DNA from: Kitasatospora atroaurantiaca
GTDB lineage: Bacteria; Actinomycetota; Actinomycetes; Streptomycetales; Streptomycetaceae
Assembly (NCBI RefSeq): GCF_007828955.1
Contig: NZ_VIVR01000001.1
Span: forward strand, 4,216,001 to 4,280,000
Direction: 5' to 3'
DNA length: 64,000 bases
Position numbers and translations under genes: made by a program. Under the pieces are notes generated by a model, which did no database searches, was not told the DNA's origin, and saw only the letters and a program-made list of their open reading frames with translations. This document shows, piece after piece, positions 7,246 to 16,657 of the stretch (position 1 is its first letter; each line of letters begins with the position of its first letter).

Positions 7246-8490
7246 ATGGCTGAGTCCGGAGTGCTGCGCACCAACCGGGACTTCCGAAGGTTCTGGGTCG
7301 GCTCGGCGCTGTCGACGCTGGGCTCCCAGATGTCGCTGATCGCCTTCCCGCTCCTGGTGCTGTCGCTCGGCGGCGGCGCCGCGCAGGCCGGTCTGGTGGC
7401 CTCCTGCTCCCTGGTCACCAGGATGCTGTTCCGGCTGCCCGCAGGGCAGTTGGCGGACCGGATGGACCGGCGCAGGCTGATGCTCGGCGCCGACCTGGTC
7501 CGCCTGGTCACGGTCGGCAGCATCCCGCTGGCGGCCGGCCTCGGACACCTGGGGTACCCGCACCTACTGGTCGTTGCGGTGATCGAGGGGATCGCCACGG
7601 CCGTCTTCAGCCCGGCGAGCACCATCGCCGTCCGGGACGTGGTGCCCGAGGAGCAGCTGTCGGACGCGCTCGCCAAGGACCAGGCCGCGCTGGCCGCGGC
7701 CTCGCTGATCGGTCCCTTCCTCGGCGGCTGGCTGTTCACCGTCGACCGGATCCTGCCGTTCACCGCGGACGCCGCCTCGTACGCCGTCTCGGCCGTCCTG
7801 CTGCTGCGGATGGTCACCAAGCCCCCGCAGCCCGCCGAGGGTGAGAAGGCCGACAACAGCCCGACGGCAGGCCTGCGGTGGCTCGCCAGGCAACCGGCGC
7901 TGCTGCGCGCGCTGGCCTTCGGCGCACTGCTCAACCTGGTGGGCTCCTCGGCCGAGGTCGCCATGGTGGTCACCCTGCGCGGCAGCGGCACCGGGGGCAC
8001 CTCGATCGGTCTGGTGATGGCCTGCGCCGGTGTCGGTGCGGTACTCGGCTCGCTGGCCGCACCCCAGGTGATGAAGCTGCTCAAGCCCGGGCAGCTGTTC
8101 CTGACCATCGGCGCGGTCTGGTCCGGGGGCCTGGCGGCGTTCGCGGTCACCCAGCAGCCCTGGGTGCTCGGGCCGCTGCTGGTGCTGCTCATCCTGCTCA
8201 CCCCTCCGGCCGGGATCGTTGTCGGCCAGGCCCTGCTCAGCCAGTCCCCGCGCGAGCTGCTCGGCCGGGTGAGCACGGCCGCCAACCTGCTGATCGCCGG
8301 ACTGGCCGCGCTCGGCCCGGTGGTGACCGGCGCCGCGCTGGAGGGTCTCGGGATTTCGCCGACCTGGCTGGTGCTGGCCGGCCTGATCGCCGCCGCCACG
8401 CTGGTCGCCGCGCTGCCGATGCTCCGGGACACCGGCCTGGCACCCGAGCGGCAGGAGCAGGAACGGTCGTCGGAGCCGGCCGCCGCCTAG
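7246..8490 (+). CDS. MFS exporter of the peptide locus
   Basis: A 414-aa protein with about 12 hydrophobic segments and the MFS loop motif G-Q-L-A-D-R-M-D-R-R-R after the second pair of helices. It begins with N-R-D-F-R-R-F-W-V-G, typical of the macrolide/enterobactin-type MFS exporters of actinobacteria. A good GGAGG lies before ATG 7246, and it follows the radical SAM gene by 26 bp. It probably exports the mature peptide or gives self-protection. Substrate is inferred from position alone. Confidence 0.85.
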   Translation: MAESGVLRTNRDFRRFWVGSALSTLGSQMSLIAFPLLVLSLGGGAAQAGLVASCSLVTRMLFRLPAGQLADRMDRRRLMLGADLVRLVTVGSIPLAAGLGHLGYPHLLVVAVIEGIATAVFSPASTIAVRDVVPEEQLSDALAKDQAALAAASLIGPFLGGWLFTVDRILPFTADAASYAVSAVLLLRMVTKPPQPAEGEKADNSPTAGLRWLARQPALLRALAFGALLNLVGSSAEVAMVVTLRGSGTGGTSIGLVMACAGVGAVLGSLAAPQVMKLLKPGQLFLTIGAVWSGGLAAFAVTQQPWVLGPLLVLLILLTPPAGIVVGQALLSQSPRELLGRVSTAANLLIAGLAALGPVVTGAALEGLGISPTWLVLAGLIAAATLVAALPMLRDTGLAPERQEQERSSEPAAA

Positions 8491-8532
8491 TGGCTCCGCC
8501 AGTAGGCGAGGCAGCTGAGCCAGTTGCACGAC

Positions 8533-8631
8533 CAGGGGCGCGAGGAACTGCGCGAGATCGGAAGGCAGCGGCCTGCAGCCTCCCGCTTCGCGCAGTTCTC
8601 CCCCAGCCTTCGGCCGGGAGGTGCCCCCACG
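8533..8631. repeat. Diverged copy of a dispersed intergenic inverted repeat plus a CCCCCAGCC-type element
   Basis: CAGGGGCGCGAGGAACTGCGCG (split here: CAGGGGCGCG / AGGAACTGCGCG) at 8533-8554 pairs with the CGCGCAGTTCTCCCC side at ~8588-8604. A second palindrome-like element with CCCCCAGCC, TTCGGCC and GGGAGGTGCCCCCA ends near 8631. Related copies lie at 23292 and 57459 (first element) and around 44020-44087 (second element). It separates the MFS gene from the protease gene and may act as a terminator. Confidence 0.7.
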
Positions 8632-8687
8632 CGCCCCCGGGATGCCCAATTGCGGCGAACTGCGCGACATCGGACGTACGAGGAGCC

Positions 8688-10748
8688 ATGACCGGACCCG
8701 TCGAGTACCCGCCCGCCCCGCGCGCCGAGCTGGTCGAGGACCTGCACGGCCACCGGGTCGCCGACCCGTACCGCGCCCTGGAGGACCCCGCCGACCCGCG
8801 TACCGAAGCCTGGTCGGCCGCTCAGGACGAGCTCTACCGACAGGTGCGGGCGGGCTGGCCCGATCTCGGCCGACTCCGCGAGCGGGTCGGGGAGTTGCTC
8901 GACACCGGCTCCGTCTCGGCTCCGCTGGTGCACGGCGCCCGGAGCTTCCACACCCGCCAGGAGCCCGGCCAGGACCAGCCGGTGCTGGTGGTGGTCGAGG
9001 ACGGCCGGGCCCGTACGCTGCTCGACCCGCAGGTCATCGACCCGACGGGCCGGACGGTACTCGACGAGTGGTCCGTGTCCCTCGAGGGTGAACGGGTGGC
9101 GGTCCAGACCTCGGTCGGCGGGACGGAGGACTCGGTGCTGCACGTCCTGGACGTGGCCACCGGCACCGTCCTGGACGGCCCGATCGACCGGCTGCGGCGC
9201 TCCTCGGTGGCCTGGCTGGCGGGCGGGGAGGCCTTCTCCTACGTCCGGCGCCTGCCGCCCGAGCTGAACCCCGGCGAGGAGCGTTACCACCGCCGGGTCT
9301 GGCTGCACCGGATCGGCACCGACCCGGCCGAAGACGTGCAGATCTTCGGCGAGGGCCGCGCCGCCAGCCAGTTCTACGCCGTGGCCACGGACGGCCGGCT
9401 GCTCACGGTCACCGCCACGGCCGGAGCCTCGCCGCGCACCGACATCTGGGTCGCCGACCTCGCCGACCACACCGGGGGCAGCCCGGAACGCCCGCTGCTG
9501 CGCCCTGTCCAGGAGGGCGTGGACGCCCGGACCGCCGCGTACCCGCGCGGCGGTGCGCTCTACCTGCGCACCCAGCGCGAGGCACCGCGCGGCCGGGTCG
9601 AGCTGGTCGACGGCGCGAGGCGACGCGTACTCGTCCCGGAGGACCCGGAGGCGGTGCTGGAGGACTTCGCCGTCCTGGACGGCCCCGAGCTGCCCCGCCC
9701 GCTCGCCCTGGTCACCCGGACCAGGCACGCGCTCAGCGAGATCACCGTCCACGACCTGGCCACCGGTGAGCGGCTCGGCGAGGTCCGGTTGCCCGGCAGC
9801 GGCACGGTCGGGCGGCTGCGCGTCCGGTCCGAGCCCGGCCACGAGGCCTGGTTCGGGTACAGCGACCACGTCACGCCGTCCCGGGTGCTGCACTTCGACG
9901 GCCGGACCGGCCGCACCGAGCCCTGGGCGTCCCCGGCCAGGACGCCGGCGTCCGGGGTGAAGACCTGTCAGCTGGTCTACCGCTCCCACGACGGCACCCC
10001 GGTGCGGATGTTCGTGATCTCCCCGACCGGCCGGCCGGACCGGCCGCGCCCCACCGTGCTCAGCGGCTACGGCGGCTTCGGCGCCTCGATCGTCCCGGGG
10101 TACGCGGCGCAGGCGCTGGCCTGGGCCGAGGCCGGCGGCGTGTACGCCTTCGCCTGCCTGCGCGGCGGCGGGGAGGAGGGCGAGGAGTGGCACCGGGCCG
10201 GTCGGCGCGAGCGCAAGCAGAACACCTTCGACGATCTCGACGCGGCGGCCGACCACCTGGTGGCCGAGGGCTGGGCGGACCGGGAGCGGCTCGGGCTGGT
10301 CGGCAGCTCCAACGGCGGGCTGACGGTGGCCGCCGCCCTCACCCAGCACCCGGAGAAGTACGCGGCCGTGGCCTGCGTCGCTCCGCTGCTCGACATGGTG
10401 CGCTACGAGCTCTCCGGGATGGGGCCGAGCTGGCGGGACGAGTACGGAAGTGCCGAGGAGCCGGGCGAGTTGGCGACGCTGCTCGGGTACTCGCCGTACC
10501 ACGCGGTGCGCCCCGGCGTCCGGTACCCGGCGGTGCTGTTCGGCGTGGCGGACGGGGACACCCGGGTCGATCCGCTGCACGCCCGCAAGATGTGCGCGGC
10601 GCTTCAGGACGCCTCCGCCGGCGAGGGCCCCGTCCTGCTGCGGCGGGAGTCGGGCGTGGGGCACGGGGTGCGCGGTGTCGAGGCCACGGCGGGGCTCTTC
10701 GCCGAGCTGTTGGCGTTTCTCTTCGACCGGCTGGGGATGCCGAACTGA
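8688..10748 (+). CDS. Prolyl-oligopeptidase family (S9A) serine peptidase
   Basis: A 686-aa cytosolic-type protein without a signal peptide. The N-terminal ~400 residues have the weak beta-propeller repeats of prolyl oligopeptidases. The C-terminal alpha/beta-hydrolase domain has the nucleophile motif G-S-S-N-G-G (Ser541), an acid in G-D-T-R-V-D (Asp624 or Asp627) and His659 in G-V-G-H-G-V. AGGAG precedes ATG 8688. S9A enzymes cleave after Pro in peptides of about 30 residues or less. In this locus it could trim leaders or release repeats (each repeat has a T-P-W), but a housekeeping peptidase role is equally possible. Confidence 0.85.
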   Translation: MTGPVEYPPAPRAELVEDLHGHRVADPYRALEDPADPRTEAWSAAQDELYRQVRAGWPDLGRLRERVGELLDTGSVSAPLVHGARSFHTRQEPGQDQPVLVVVEDGRARTLLDPQVIDPTGRTVLDEWSVSLEGERVAVQTSVGGTEDSVLHVLDVATGTVLDGPIDRLRRSSVAWLAGGEAFSYVRRLPPELNPGEERYHRRVWLHRIGTDPAEDVQIFGEGRAASQFYAVATDGRLLTVTATAGASPRTDIWVADLADHTGGSPERPLLRPVQEGVDARTAAYPRGGALYLRTQREAPRGRVELVDGARRRVLVPEDPEAVLEDFAVLDGPELPRPLALVTRTRHALSEITVHDLATGERLGEVRLPGSGTVGRLRVRSEPGHEAWFGYSDHVTPSRVLHFDGRTGRTEPWASPARTPASGVKTCQLVYRSHDGTPVRMFVISPTGRPDRPRPTVLSGYGGFGASIVPGYAAQALAWAEAGGVYAFACLRGGGEEGEEWHRAGRRERKQNTFDDLDAAADHLVAEGWADRERLGLVGSSNGGLTVAAALTQHPEKYAAVACVAPLLDMVRYELSGMGPSWRDEYGSAEEPGELATLLGYSPYHAVRPGVRYPAVLFGVADGDTRVDPLHARKMCAALQDASAGEGPVLLRRESGVGHGVRGVEATAGLFAELLAFLFDRLGMPN

Positions 10749-10928
10749 CGGATCGTCGGGAAATCCGATCGCTTGTCCGGTTTGCGACTCCGGGTGTGTT
10801 GCTGCATGCAGCATGCTGCACCGGGCCTGCCCTTGGCTCGCGTGCCGCTTGAGCGGCAGTCTTCAGGTGTCAGGGGAATCCCGGGGCAAACCCGGTCGAT
10901 TCCACCGGATCCGACCCAAGGGGAGCAA

Positions 10929-11132
10929 ATGAAGCGAGCCCGTGCTCTGACCGTGGTGATCGCCGGCACCTTCGCCTTCGGCGCACTGCCCCTCGCGGCC
11001 GCTCACGCCGCCTCCGGTGGTGCAGCTCCCGAGGCCCACGCCAAGGCCCGTGCCGAAGCGGGCGTCGAGGCCGGTGCGTTCCGCCTCGGGAAGCCCGTGC
11101 TGCCCGCGCTGGACACCGCCTGGGGCCACTGA
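10929..11132 (+). CDS. Small exported peptide of unknown function
   Basis: A 67-aa product with a textbook signal peptide: M-K-R-A-R, a hydrophobic stretch L-T-V-V-I-A-G-T-F-A-F-G-A-L-P-L-A-A, and an A-H-A-A cleavage region near residue 28. The ~40-residue mature part is rich in Ala, Gly and His and ends in L-D-T-A-W-G-H. GGGGAGC lies just before the ATG. It precedes a small membrane peptide and a SARP regulator in the same direction. It might be a signalling or structural peptide; no family recognised. Confidence 0.6.
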   Translation: MKRARALTVVIAGTFAFGALPLAAAHAASGGAAPEAHAKARAEAGVEAGAFRLGKPVLPALDTAWGH

Positions 11133-11140
11133 CGGCCATC

Positions 11141-11323
11141 ATGCACCGATCGAAGGACCCGGGGCCGGCCGTGCTCGGCGGCCTCCTGTGCGGCCTGGTC
11201 AGCGGGCTGGCCCTGGCGCTGGCCGTGACGCTGCTGCGGGACGGGCGACGCCGCATCCATCTGCGCCGGGCCCGCGAGGTGCTGGCGGAGCCGGCCCGGC
11301 TCCCGTACCAGCCCTGGCCGTAG
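11141..11323 (+). CDS. Small single-span membrane protein
   Basis: A 60-aa protein with one strongly hydrophobic segment (A-V-L-G-G-L-L-C-G-L-V-S-G-L-A-L-A-L-A-V) at residues ~10-30, followed by a basic R-R-R-I-H-L-R-R-A-R tail. It starts 8 bp after the exported peptide and is probably co-transcribed with it. The ribosome binding site is weak. No family recognised. Confidence 0.5.
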   Translation: MHRSKDPGPAVLGGLLCGLVSGLALALAVTLLRDGRRRIHLRRAREVLAEPARLPYQPWP

Positions 11324-11406
11324 CCGATCCGGACGTGCCGGCGAGAAGCCCCGCGCGGAGCGGCCTCGCGGCCGGTCCGGTTCCCTGATCCGAAGGGGCA
11401 GCCGAG

Positions 11407-13269
11407 ATGCTGGACGATGTACAGACCCTGCGGGTACCGCCGCTGCCGGGCGCCCGCCCCGGCACCGCCGTCCGGTTCCGGATCCTCGGCGAGCTGGCGG
11501 TGGAGATCGACGGCGGGCCTCTGCCGCTCGGCCCGGTCAAGCAGCGGCTGGTGCTTGCCGCGCTGCTCTGCCGCCCCAACACCACCGTCTCCACCGACCT
11601 GCTGACCGAGGCGGTCTGGGGCGACGAACCGCCCAGGTCGGCCCGCAAGAACCTGCAGGCCTACGTCTCCGCACTGCGCAAGCTGCTGGGCCGGGCCGGC
11701 GGCCAGGAACGCCTGGTGCACCAGTCGGCGGGCTACGTCCTGCGGGTGGGCCCGGCCGAGCTCGACCTGCTGCGCTTCGAGGAGCTGGCCCGGGCGGGCC
11801 GGCAGGCCGTCCGCCTCGGCGCCGGCGCGCACGCGGCCCGGCTGCTCCGCGAGGCGCTGGACCTGTGGAGCGGCCCGCTGCTGGCGGATCTGGCGCACAG
11901 CGAGGTGATCCGGCAGGAGGCGGACCGGTACGCGACCCGTCGGCTGGCCGTCCACGAGGACTGGGCCGAGGTGGAGTTGGAGCTGGGCCATGCGCCGGCC
12001 GTCGCCGAGTCGCTGGCCGAGGTGCTCCGCGAGCACCCGATGCGCGAGCGGCTGTGCGCCGCCCAGATGACCGCGCTCTACCGCTCCGGGCGGCAGTCCG
12101 AGGCCCTGGCCGCCTACGACGACCTGCGGCAGCTGCTGGCCCGCCAGCTCGGCCTGCGGGTCAGCCCGGCGCTGGAGGCCCTGTACCGCTCGATGCTGGA
12201 CGGCCGCGACGGGCGTGACGGCCGTGACGAGGCCGGGCCGCCCGCCCAGCCGGCCCGCCAGGAGCGCCCCTGCACCGTCCTGCCCACCGATCTGCCCGAC
12301 TTCACCGGCCGCGCGGAGCAGGTACGGGAGCTGCAGGAGGCGCTCTCCGGGGAGGGCCGGCTGGTCGTGCTGAGCGGCCCGGTCGGCGTCGGCAAGACCA
12401 CCCTGGCCGTCCATGTCGCCCACCGGCTGCGCCAGCAGTACCCGGACGGCCGGCTGACCGTACGGCTGCGCCGGGAGGACGGCTCGCCCCGGCACCCGAG
12501 TTCCGTACTGGCCGAGCTCTGCCGGGTCACCGGCCTGCTGGGCGCCGTGCCGGAGGACGAGGAGGAGGCCGCCGCGGTCTGGCGCTCCTGGCTGACCGGC
12601 CGCCGGGTGCTGGTCGTGCTCGACGACGCACCGGACGAGGCCAGCATCCGCCACCTGCTGCCCGGCGCGGGCGCGGGCTCGGTGCTGGTCACCAGCCGGA
12701 GCAGACTGGCCGGGCTCGGGCCCCTGCACCGCCTGGAGCTCGGGCCGTACGCGCTGGACGAGGCGGTCGAGCTGCTCGCCCGGATCGCCGGCGACGGCCG
12801 GGTGCCGGCGGACCGCTCCTCCGCCGAGCGGATCGTCACGGCGATCGGCCTGCTGCCACTGGCCGTCCGGGTGAGCGGGACCAAGCTCGCGGTGCTGCGC
12901 CGGCTGACACCGGCCGAGTACGCCGACCGGCTGGAGCGGAGCCCTTCGCTGCTGGACGAGCTGGCGGCAGGTGACCTCGCGGTGCGCTCCCGCCTGGCGG
13001 GCTGGTGGCGTGAGCTCCCCGAGGTGGTACGGGCGGTGCTGCGCTGCCTGGGCCGGCTGCCGGGGCCGCTGTTCACCCTGGCGGAGGCGATGGCCGCGCT
13101 GGGCTGCGGCGAGCAGGTGGCCCTGCGGGTGGTGGAGAGCCTGATCGAGGTGTGCGTGCTGAGCTGCCCGATCGGCGAGGTGTCGGCGCATGTCGCGCTG
13201 TACGAGATCCCGCTGCTGGCCCAGGTCTACGCGCGTGAACAGGCCGATGGTGAGCGCCTGTTGGGCTAG
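11407..13269 (+). CDS. AfsR-type SARP transcriptional regulator (OmpR-like DBD, BTAD, NB-ARC ATPase)
   Basis: A 620-aa regulator. Residues ~15-105 are an OmpR-like winged helix (F-R-I-L-G-E-L-A-V-E-I... L-L-T-E-A-V-W-G-D...N-L-Q-A-Y-V-S-A-L-R-K-L-L). Residues ~110-260 form the bacterial transcriptional activation domain (Y-R-S-G-R-Q-S-E-A-L-A-A-Y-D-D-L-R). An NB-ARC-like ATPase has Walker A G-P-V-G-V-G-K-T-T at ~325. It lacks the long TPR tail of full-size AfsR. SARPs activate clustered biosynthetic genes through direct repeats, and this one sits at the edge of the two-system peptide locus, so it is a likely pathway regulator. Confidence 0.88.
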   Translation: MLDDVQTLRVPPLPGARPGTAVRFRILGELAVEIDGGPLPLGPVKQRLVLAALLCRPNTTVSTDLLTEAVWGDEPPRSARKNLQAYVSALRKLLGRAGGQERLVHQSAGYVLRVGPAELDLLRFEELARAGRQAVRLGAGAHAARLLREALDLWSGPLLADLAHSEVIRQEADRYATRRLAVHEDWAEVELELGHAPAVAESLAEVLREHPMRERLCAAQMTALYRSGRQSEALAAYDDLRQLLARQLGLRVSPALEALYRSMLDGRDGRDGRDEAGPPAQPARQERPCTVLPTDLPDFTGRAEQVRELQEALSGEGRLVVLSGPVGVGKTTLAVHVAHRLRQQYPDGRLTVRLRREDGSPRHPSSVLAELCRVTGLLGAVPEDEEEAAAVWRSWLTGRRVLVVLDDAPDEASIRHLLPGAGAGSVLVTSRSRLAGLGPLHRLELGPYALDEAVELLARIAGDGRVPADRSSAERIVTAIGLLPLAVRVSGTKLAVLRRLTPAEYADRLERSPSLLDELAAGDLAVRSRLAGWWRELPEVVRAVLRCLGRLPGPLFTLAEAMAALGCGEQVALRVVESLIEVCVLSCPIGEVSAHVALYEIPLLAQVYAREQADGERLLG

Positions 13270-13529
13270 CCGTGTTTCCGCAGCGTACCGGCCGGATGAA
13301 TGATGATCGATTCTCCTGATGTGCAGGTAAAGGGATAGTCGAATCTTCGACCTGCCCATTGTTGACCTGCTCACGCCTGCCCTAGCGTCAGCGCCGGATC
13401 CCAGTCGATTGCGGCGGCCTGATCGCCCGCTGCCTCGGCCTGCCCGGCTGCCGACGCTCACCAGCGCCTGTGCGGCTGTCCTCCCCACAAGCACAGCCCC
13501 TCGGTTCACCGGCCACAGGAGGCAGTTCG
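13270..13529 (+). promoter_or_regulatory. Intergenic region with a possible promoter for the sedolisin gene
   Basis: No gene is seen in these 260 bp. TTGACC at 13362-13367 and TAGCGT at 13383-13388 look like -35 and -10 elements with a short 15-bp spacer. GACCTGC occurs twice (about 13349 and 13364), once overlapping the -35. Confidence 0.35.
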
Positions 13530-14783
13530 TTGCGTACCCCCACCATGCCCGCGTCCACCCGCCGGACCGTTCTGGCGCTCGCGGGCACCGCCGCCCTCGC
13601 CCTCTCCAGCTTCGCCGCCGCCGCCCCCGCAGGCGCCAGCGCCACCCCCACCGTCTACTCCAAGGGCGGCACGTCCTGGGTGAAGGCCTGCGACACCCTG
13701 GCCAAGGGCGACACGATGTCGTGCAAGGCCCTCAAGGTCACCAGCACCGCCCAGAAGGTCAACGCGCTCGGCGTCACCCCCAACGCCACGCCGTCCGGCT
13801 TCGGCCCGAGCGACCTGCTCAGCGCGTACAACCTGGCCGCCAACGGCGGTGCGGGGCAGACCATCGCGATCGTCGACGCGTACGACGACCCCAGCGCCGA
13901 GTCGGACATGGCGGTCTACCGCGCCCAGTACGGCCTGCCGGCCTGCACCACCGCCAACGGCTGCTTCAAGAAGGTCAACCAGACCGGCGGGACCAAGCTG
14001 CCGCGCGCCAACAGCGGCTGGGCGGGCGAGATATCGCTCGACCTGGACATGGTCTCGGCGATCGCCCCGAACGCGAAGATCATCCTGGTCGAGGCGAGCA
14101 GCGCGTCCATGACCAACCTCGGCACCTCGGTGAACACCGCCGTCAGCCTCGGCGCCAAGTTCGTCTCCAACAGCTACGGCGGCGGCGAGTCCTCCTCGGA
14201 CACCAGCTACGACACCTCGTACTTCAACCACCCGGGCGTCGCCATCACGGTCAGCTCCGGTGACGGGGCGTACGGCGTGGAGTACCCGGCGGCGTCCAAG
14301 TACGTCACCGCGGTCGGCGGCACCGCCCTCAAGCGCGACTCCAGCAGCCGCGGCTGGAGCGAGTCGGTCTGGTACACCAACAGCACCGAGGGCGCCGGCT
14401 CCGGCTGCTCCGCGTACGACGCCAAGCCCACCTGGCAGAAGGACACCGGCTGCGCCAAGCGCACCGTCGCCGACGTCTCGGCGGTGGCCGACCCGGCCAC
14501 CGGCGTCGCGGTCTACCAGACCTACGGCGGCAGCGGCTGGGCGGTCTACGGCGGCACCAGCGCCTCCGCGCCGATCATCGCGGGCGTGTACGCGCTGGCC
14601 GGCACCCCTTCTGCCGGCAGCACCCCGGCGTCCTTCCCGTACGCCCACACCGGCTCGCTGAACGACGTGACCACGGGCTCGAACGGCACCTGCTCGCCGT
14701 CCTACCTCTGCACGGCCGGTACCGGCTACGACGGCCCGACCGGTCTCGGCACCCCGAACGGAACCGCCGCCTTCGCCGGCTGA
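13530..14783 (+). CDS. Secreted sedolisin-family (S53) serine-carboxyl peptidase
   Basis: A 417-aa protein from TTG 13530, chosen because AGGAGG lies seven bases upstream; the ATG at 13545 is 22 bases from that site. A signal peptide (R-R-T-V-L-A-L-A-G-T-A-A-L-A-L-S, cleavage near A-G-A-S-A) is followed by a single catalytic domain. The sedolisin pair E-x-x-x-D is visible in A-G-E-I-S-L-D-L-D-M, and the nucleophile in Y-G-G-T-S-A-S-A-P. A large pro-domain is absent. It acts outside the cell in protein degradation. A stem-loop terminator follows. Confidence 0.88.
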   Translation: MRTPTMPASTRRTVLALAGTAALALSSFAAAAPAGASATPTVYSKGGTSWVKACDTLAKGDTMSCKALKVTSTAQKVNALGVTPNATPSGFGPSDLLSAYNLAANGGAGQTIAIVDAYDDPSAESDMAVYRAQYGLPACTTANGCFKKVNQTGGTKLPRANSGWAGEISLDLDMVSAIAPNAKIILVEASSASMTNLGTSVNTAVSLGAKFVSNSYGGGESSSDTSYDTSYFNHPGVAITVSSGDGAYGVEYPAASKYVTAVGGTALKRDSSSRGWSESVWYTNSTEGAGSGCSAYDAKPTWQKDTGCAKRTVADVSAVADPATGVAVYQTYGGSGWAVYGGTSASAPIIAGVYALAGTPSAGSTPASFPYAHTGSLNDVTTGSNGTCSPSYLCTAGTGYDGPTGLGTPNGTAAFAG

Positions 14784-14791
14784 TCCGATGC

Positions 14792-14823
14792 TGAGGGCCC
14801 GTCCGTCTGGGGGCGGGCCCTCA
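14792..14823 (+). terminator. Stem-loop terminator after the sedolisin gene
   Basis: TGAGGGCCCG (14792-14801) pairs perfectly with CGGGCCCTCA (14814-14823) around a 12-nt loop, beginning nine bases after the stop codon. Confidence 0.8.
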
Positions 14824-14910
14824 CCCTTTCGCCGCATACCGGGTGCCCTGCCCCGGAGGTCCACGCAGGCTGGTGACGATCTGTGACCAGCCGGTGAGAC
14901 GAGGTGGCCC

Positions 14911-16644
14911 GTGGGCAGTGTGGCCGAGCAGATGGTGGAGGTCCTCCGGCAGGCCGGGGTGGAGCGGGTCTACGGGGTCGTGGGCGACAGCCTGAACCCG
15001 GTGGTGGACGCCATCCGCCGCACCGACGGCATCTCCTGGGTGCACGTCCGCAACGAGGAGGCCGGCGCCTTCGCGGCCGCCGCCGACGCCGAACTGACCG
15101 GGAGCCTCGCGGTCTGCGCCGGCTCCTGCGGTCCGGGCAACACCCACCTGATCCAGGGGCTCTACGACGCCCAGCGCAGCGGGGTGCCGGTGCTGGCCCT
15201 GGCTTCACACATCCCGTCCGGGCAGATCGGTACCGGCTTCTTCCAGGAGACCCACCCCGAGCGGGTCTTCACCGACTGCAGCAGCTTCTGCGAGATGGTC
15301 AACACCCCCGCCCAGCTCCCGCGCCTGTTGAGGGTCGCGGTGCAGCACGCGCTCGGCGCGGGCGGCGTCTCGGTGCTGGTCTTCCCCGGCGACGTCGCCG
15401 CCCTCCCGGCCGCAGGACCGACCGGGACGAGCCACTTCCTGACCGAACAGGCCCATGCCGCACCGCCCTGGTCACAGGTGCAGGCGATGGGCGCGGCACT
15501 CAACGCGGCCTCCAGCGTGGCCCTGTTCTGCGGCGCCGGGGTGCGCGGCGCCCATGCCGAGGTGATGGAGCTGGCGGGGCGGGTGCTGGCTCCGGTCGGG
15601 CACTCGCTGCGCGGCAAGGAGTGGATCCAGTACGACAACCCGTACGACGTCGGCATGAGCGGCCTGCTCGGCTACGGTGCCTGCCACGAGGCACTGCACC
15701 AGGCCGAGTTGGTGGTGCTGCTCGGCACCGATTTCCCGTACGACTCCTTCCTGCCGCAGGCCCGTACGATCCAGGTCGACCACGACGCGACCCGGCTCGG
15801 CCGCCGCACACCGCTCGAACTCGCCGTGCACGGCGACGTGTCGGCCACCCTGCGGGCGGTGCTCCCGCTGCTGGAGCAGAAGCAGGACCGCAGCTTCCTG
15901 GACGAGCTGTTGAACAAGCACTGCCGGGCGCTGGAGGACGTGGTCGGCGCGTACACCAGGAACATCGAGAAGCACCTGCCGATCCACCCCGAGTACCTGG
16001 CCTCGGTGCTGGACGAACTCGCGGCCGACGATGCGGTGTTCACGGTGGACACCGGCATGTGCAACGTCTGGGCGGCCCGCTACCTCACCCCGAACGGCAG
16101 GCGCCGCGTGATCGGCTCCTTCCTGCACGGCTCGATGGCCAACGCGCTGCCGCACGCGATCGGCGCCCAACTCGGCTTCCCCGGGCGGCAGGTGATCTCG
16201 ATGTCCGGGGACGGCGGGATCGGCATGCTGCTGGGCGAGCTGCTGACGGTCGCCAAGTACCGGCTGCCGGTGAAGACGGTGGTCTTCAACAACGGCGCAC
16301 TCGGCATGATCAAGCTGGAGATGCTGGTCAGCGGCTACCCGGAGGCGGAGATCGACAACGGGGACGTGGACTACGCGGCGATCGCCCGCGCGATGGGCAT
16401 CCAGGCGAAGCGGGTGACCGACCCGGCGAAGGTGCGCGAGGTACTGGCGGAGGCGCTGGAGCGGCCCGGGCCGGTGCTGGTGGACGTGGTCACCGACCCC
16501 AATGCGCTCTCCATCCCCCCGCGCATCACGGCGGCCCAGCTCAAGGGCTTCGCACTGGCGGCGGGGAAGACCGTCCTGTCGGGCGGGGTGGGCAGGATGA
16601 TCGACCTGGCGCGGAGCAATCTGCGCAACATCCCGCGGCCCTGA
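14911..16644 (+). CDS. poxB: Thiamine-diphosphate-dependent pyruvate dehydrogenase (PoxB type)
   Basis: A 577-aa ThDP enzyme. The N-terminal PYR domain has the catalytic Glu context (V-H-V-R-N-E-E-A-G-A-F-A), a FAD/DHS-like middle domain follows, and the C-terminal PP domain has the ThDP motif G-D-G-G-I-G-M-L-L-G-E-L-L-T-V...V-F-N-N. Length and motifs fit pyruvate:quinone oxidoreductase (acetate-forming) better than acetolactate synthase. Starts at GTG 14911 behind GACGAGGTGG. A peripheral membrane site is usual for PoxB but not provable here. The next gene, an XRE-cupin regulator, is preceded by palindromes and may be separately controlled. Confidence 0.85.
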   Translation: MGSVAEQMVEVLRQAGVERVYGVVGDSLNPVVDAIRRTDGISWVHVRNEEAGAFAAAADAELTGSLAVCAGSCGPGNTHLIQGLYDAQRSGVPVLALASHIPSGQIGTGFFQETHPERVFTDCSSFCEMVNTPAQLPRLLRVAVQHALGAGGVSVLVFPGDVAALPAAGPTGTSHFLTEQAHAAPPWSQVQAMGAALNAASSVALFCGAGVRGAHAEVMELAGRVLAPVGHSLRGKEWIQYDNPYDVGMSGLLGYGACHEALHQAELVVLLGTDFPYDSFLPQARTIQVDHDATRLGRRTPLELAVHGDVSATLRAVLPLLEQKQDRSFLDELLNKHCRALEDVVGAYTRNIEKHLPIHPEYLASVLDELAADDAVFTVDTGMCNVWAARYLTPNGRRRVIGSFLHGSMANALPHAIGAQLGFPGRQVISMSGDGGIGMLLGELLTVAKYRLPVKTVVFNNGALGMIKLEMLVSGYPEAEIDNGDVDYAAIARAMGIQAKRVTDPAKVREVLAEALERPGPVLVDVVTDPNALSIPPRITAAQLKGFALAAGKTVLSGGVGRMIDLARSNLRNIPRP

Positions 16645-16657
16645 GGCCGAGGTAATT

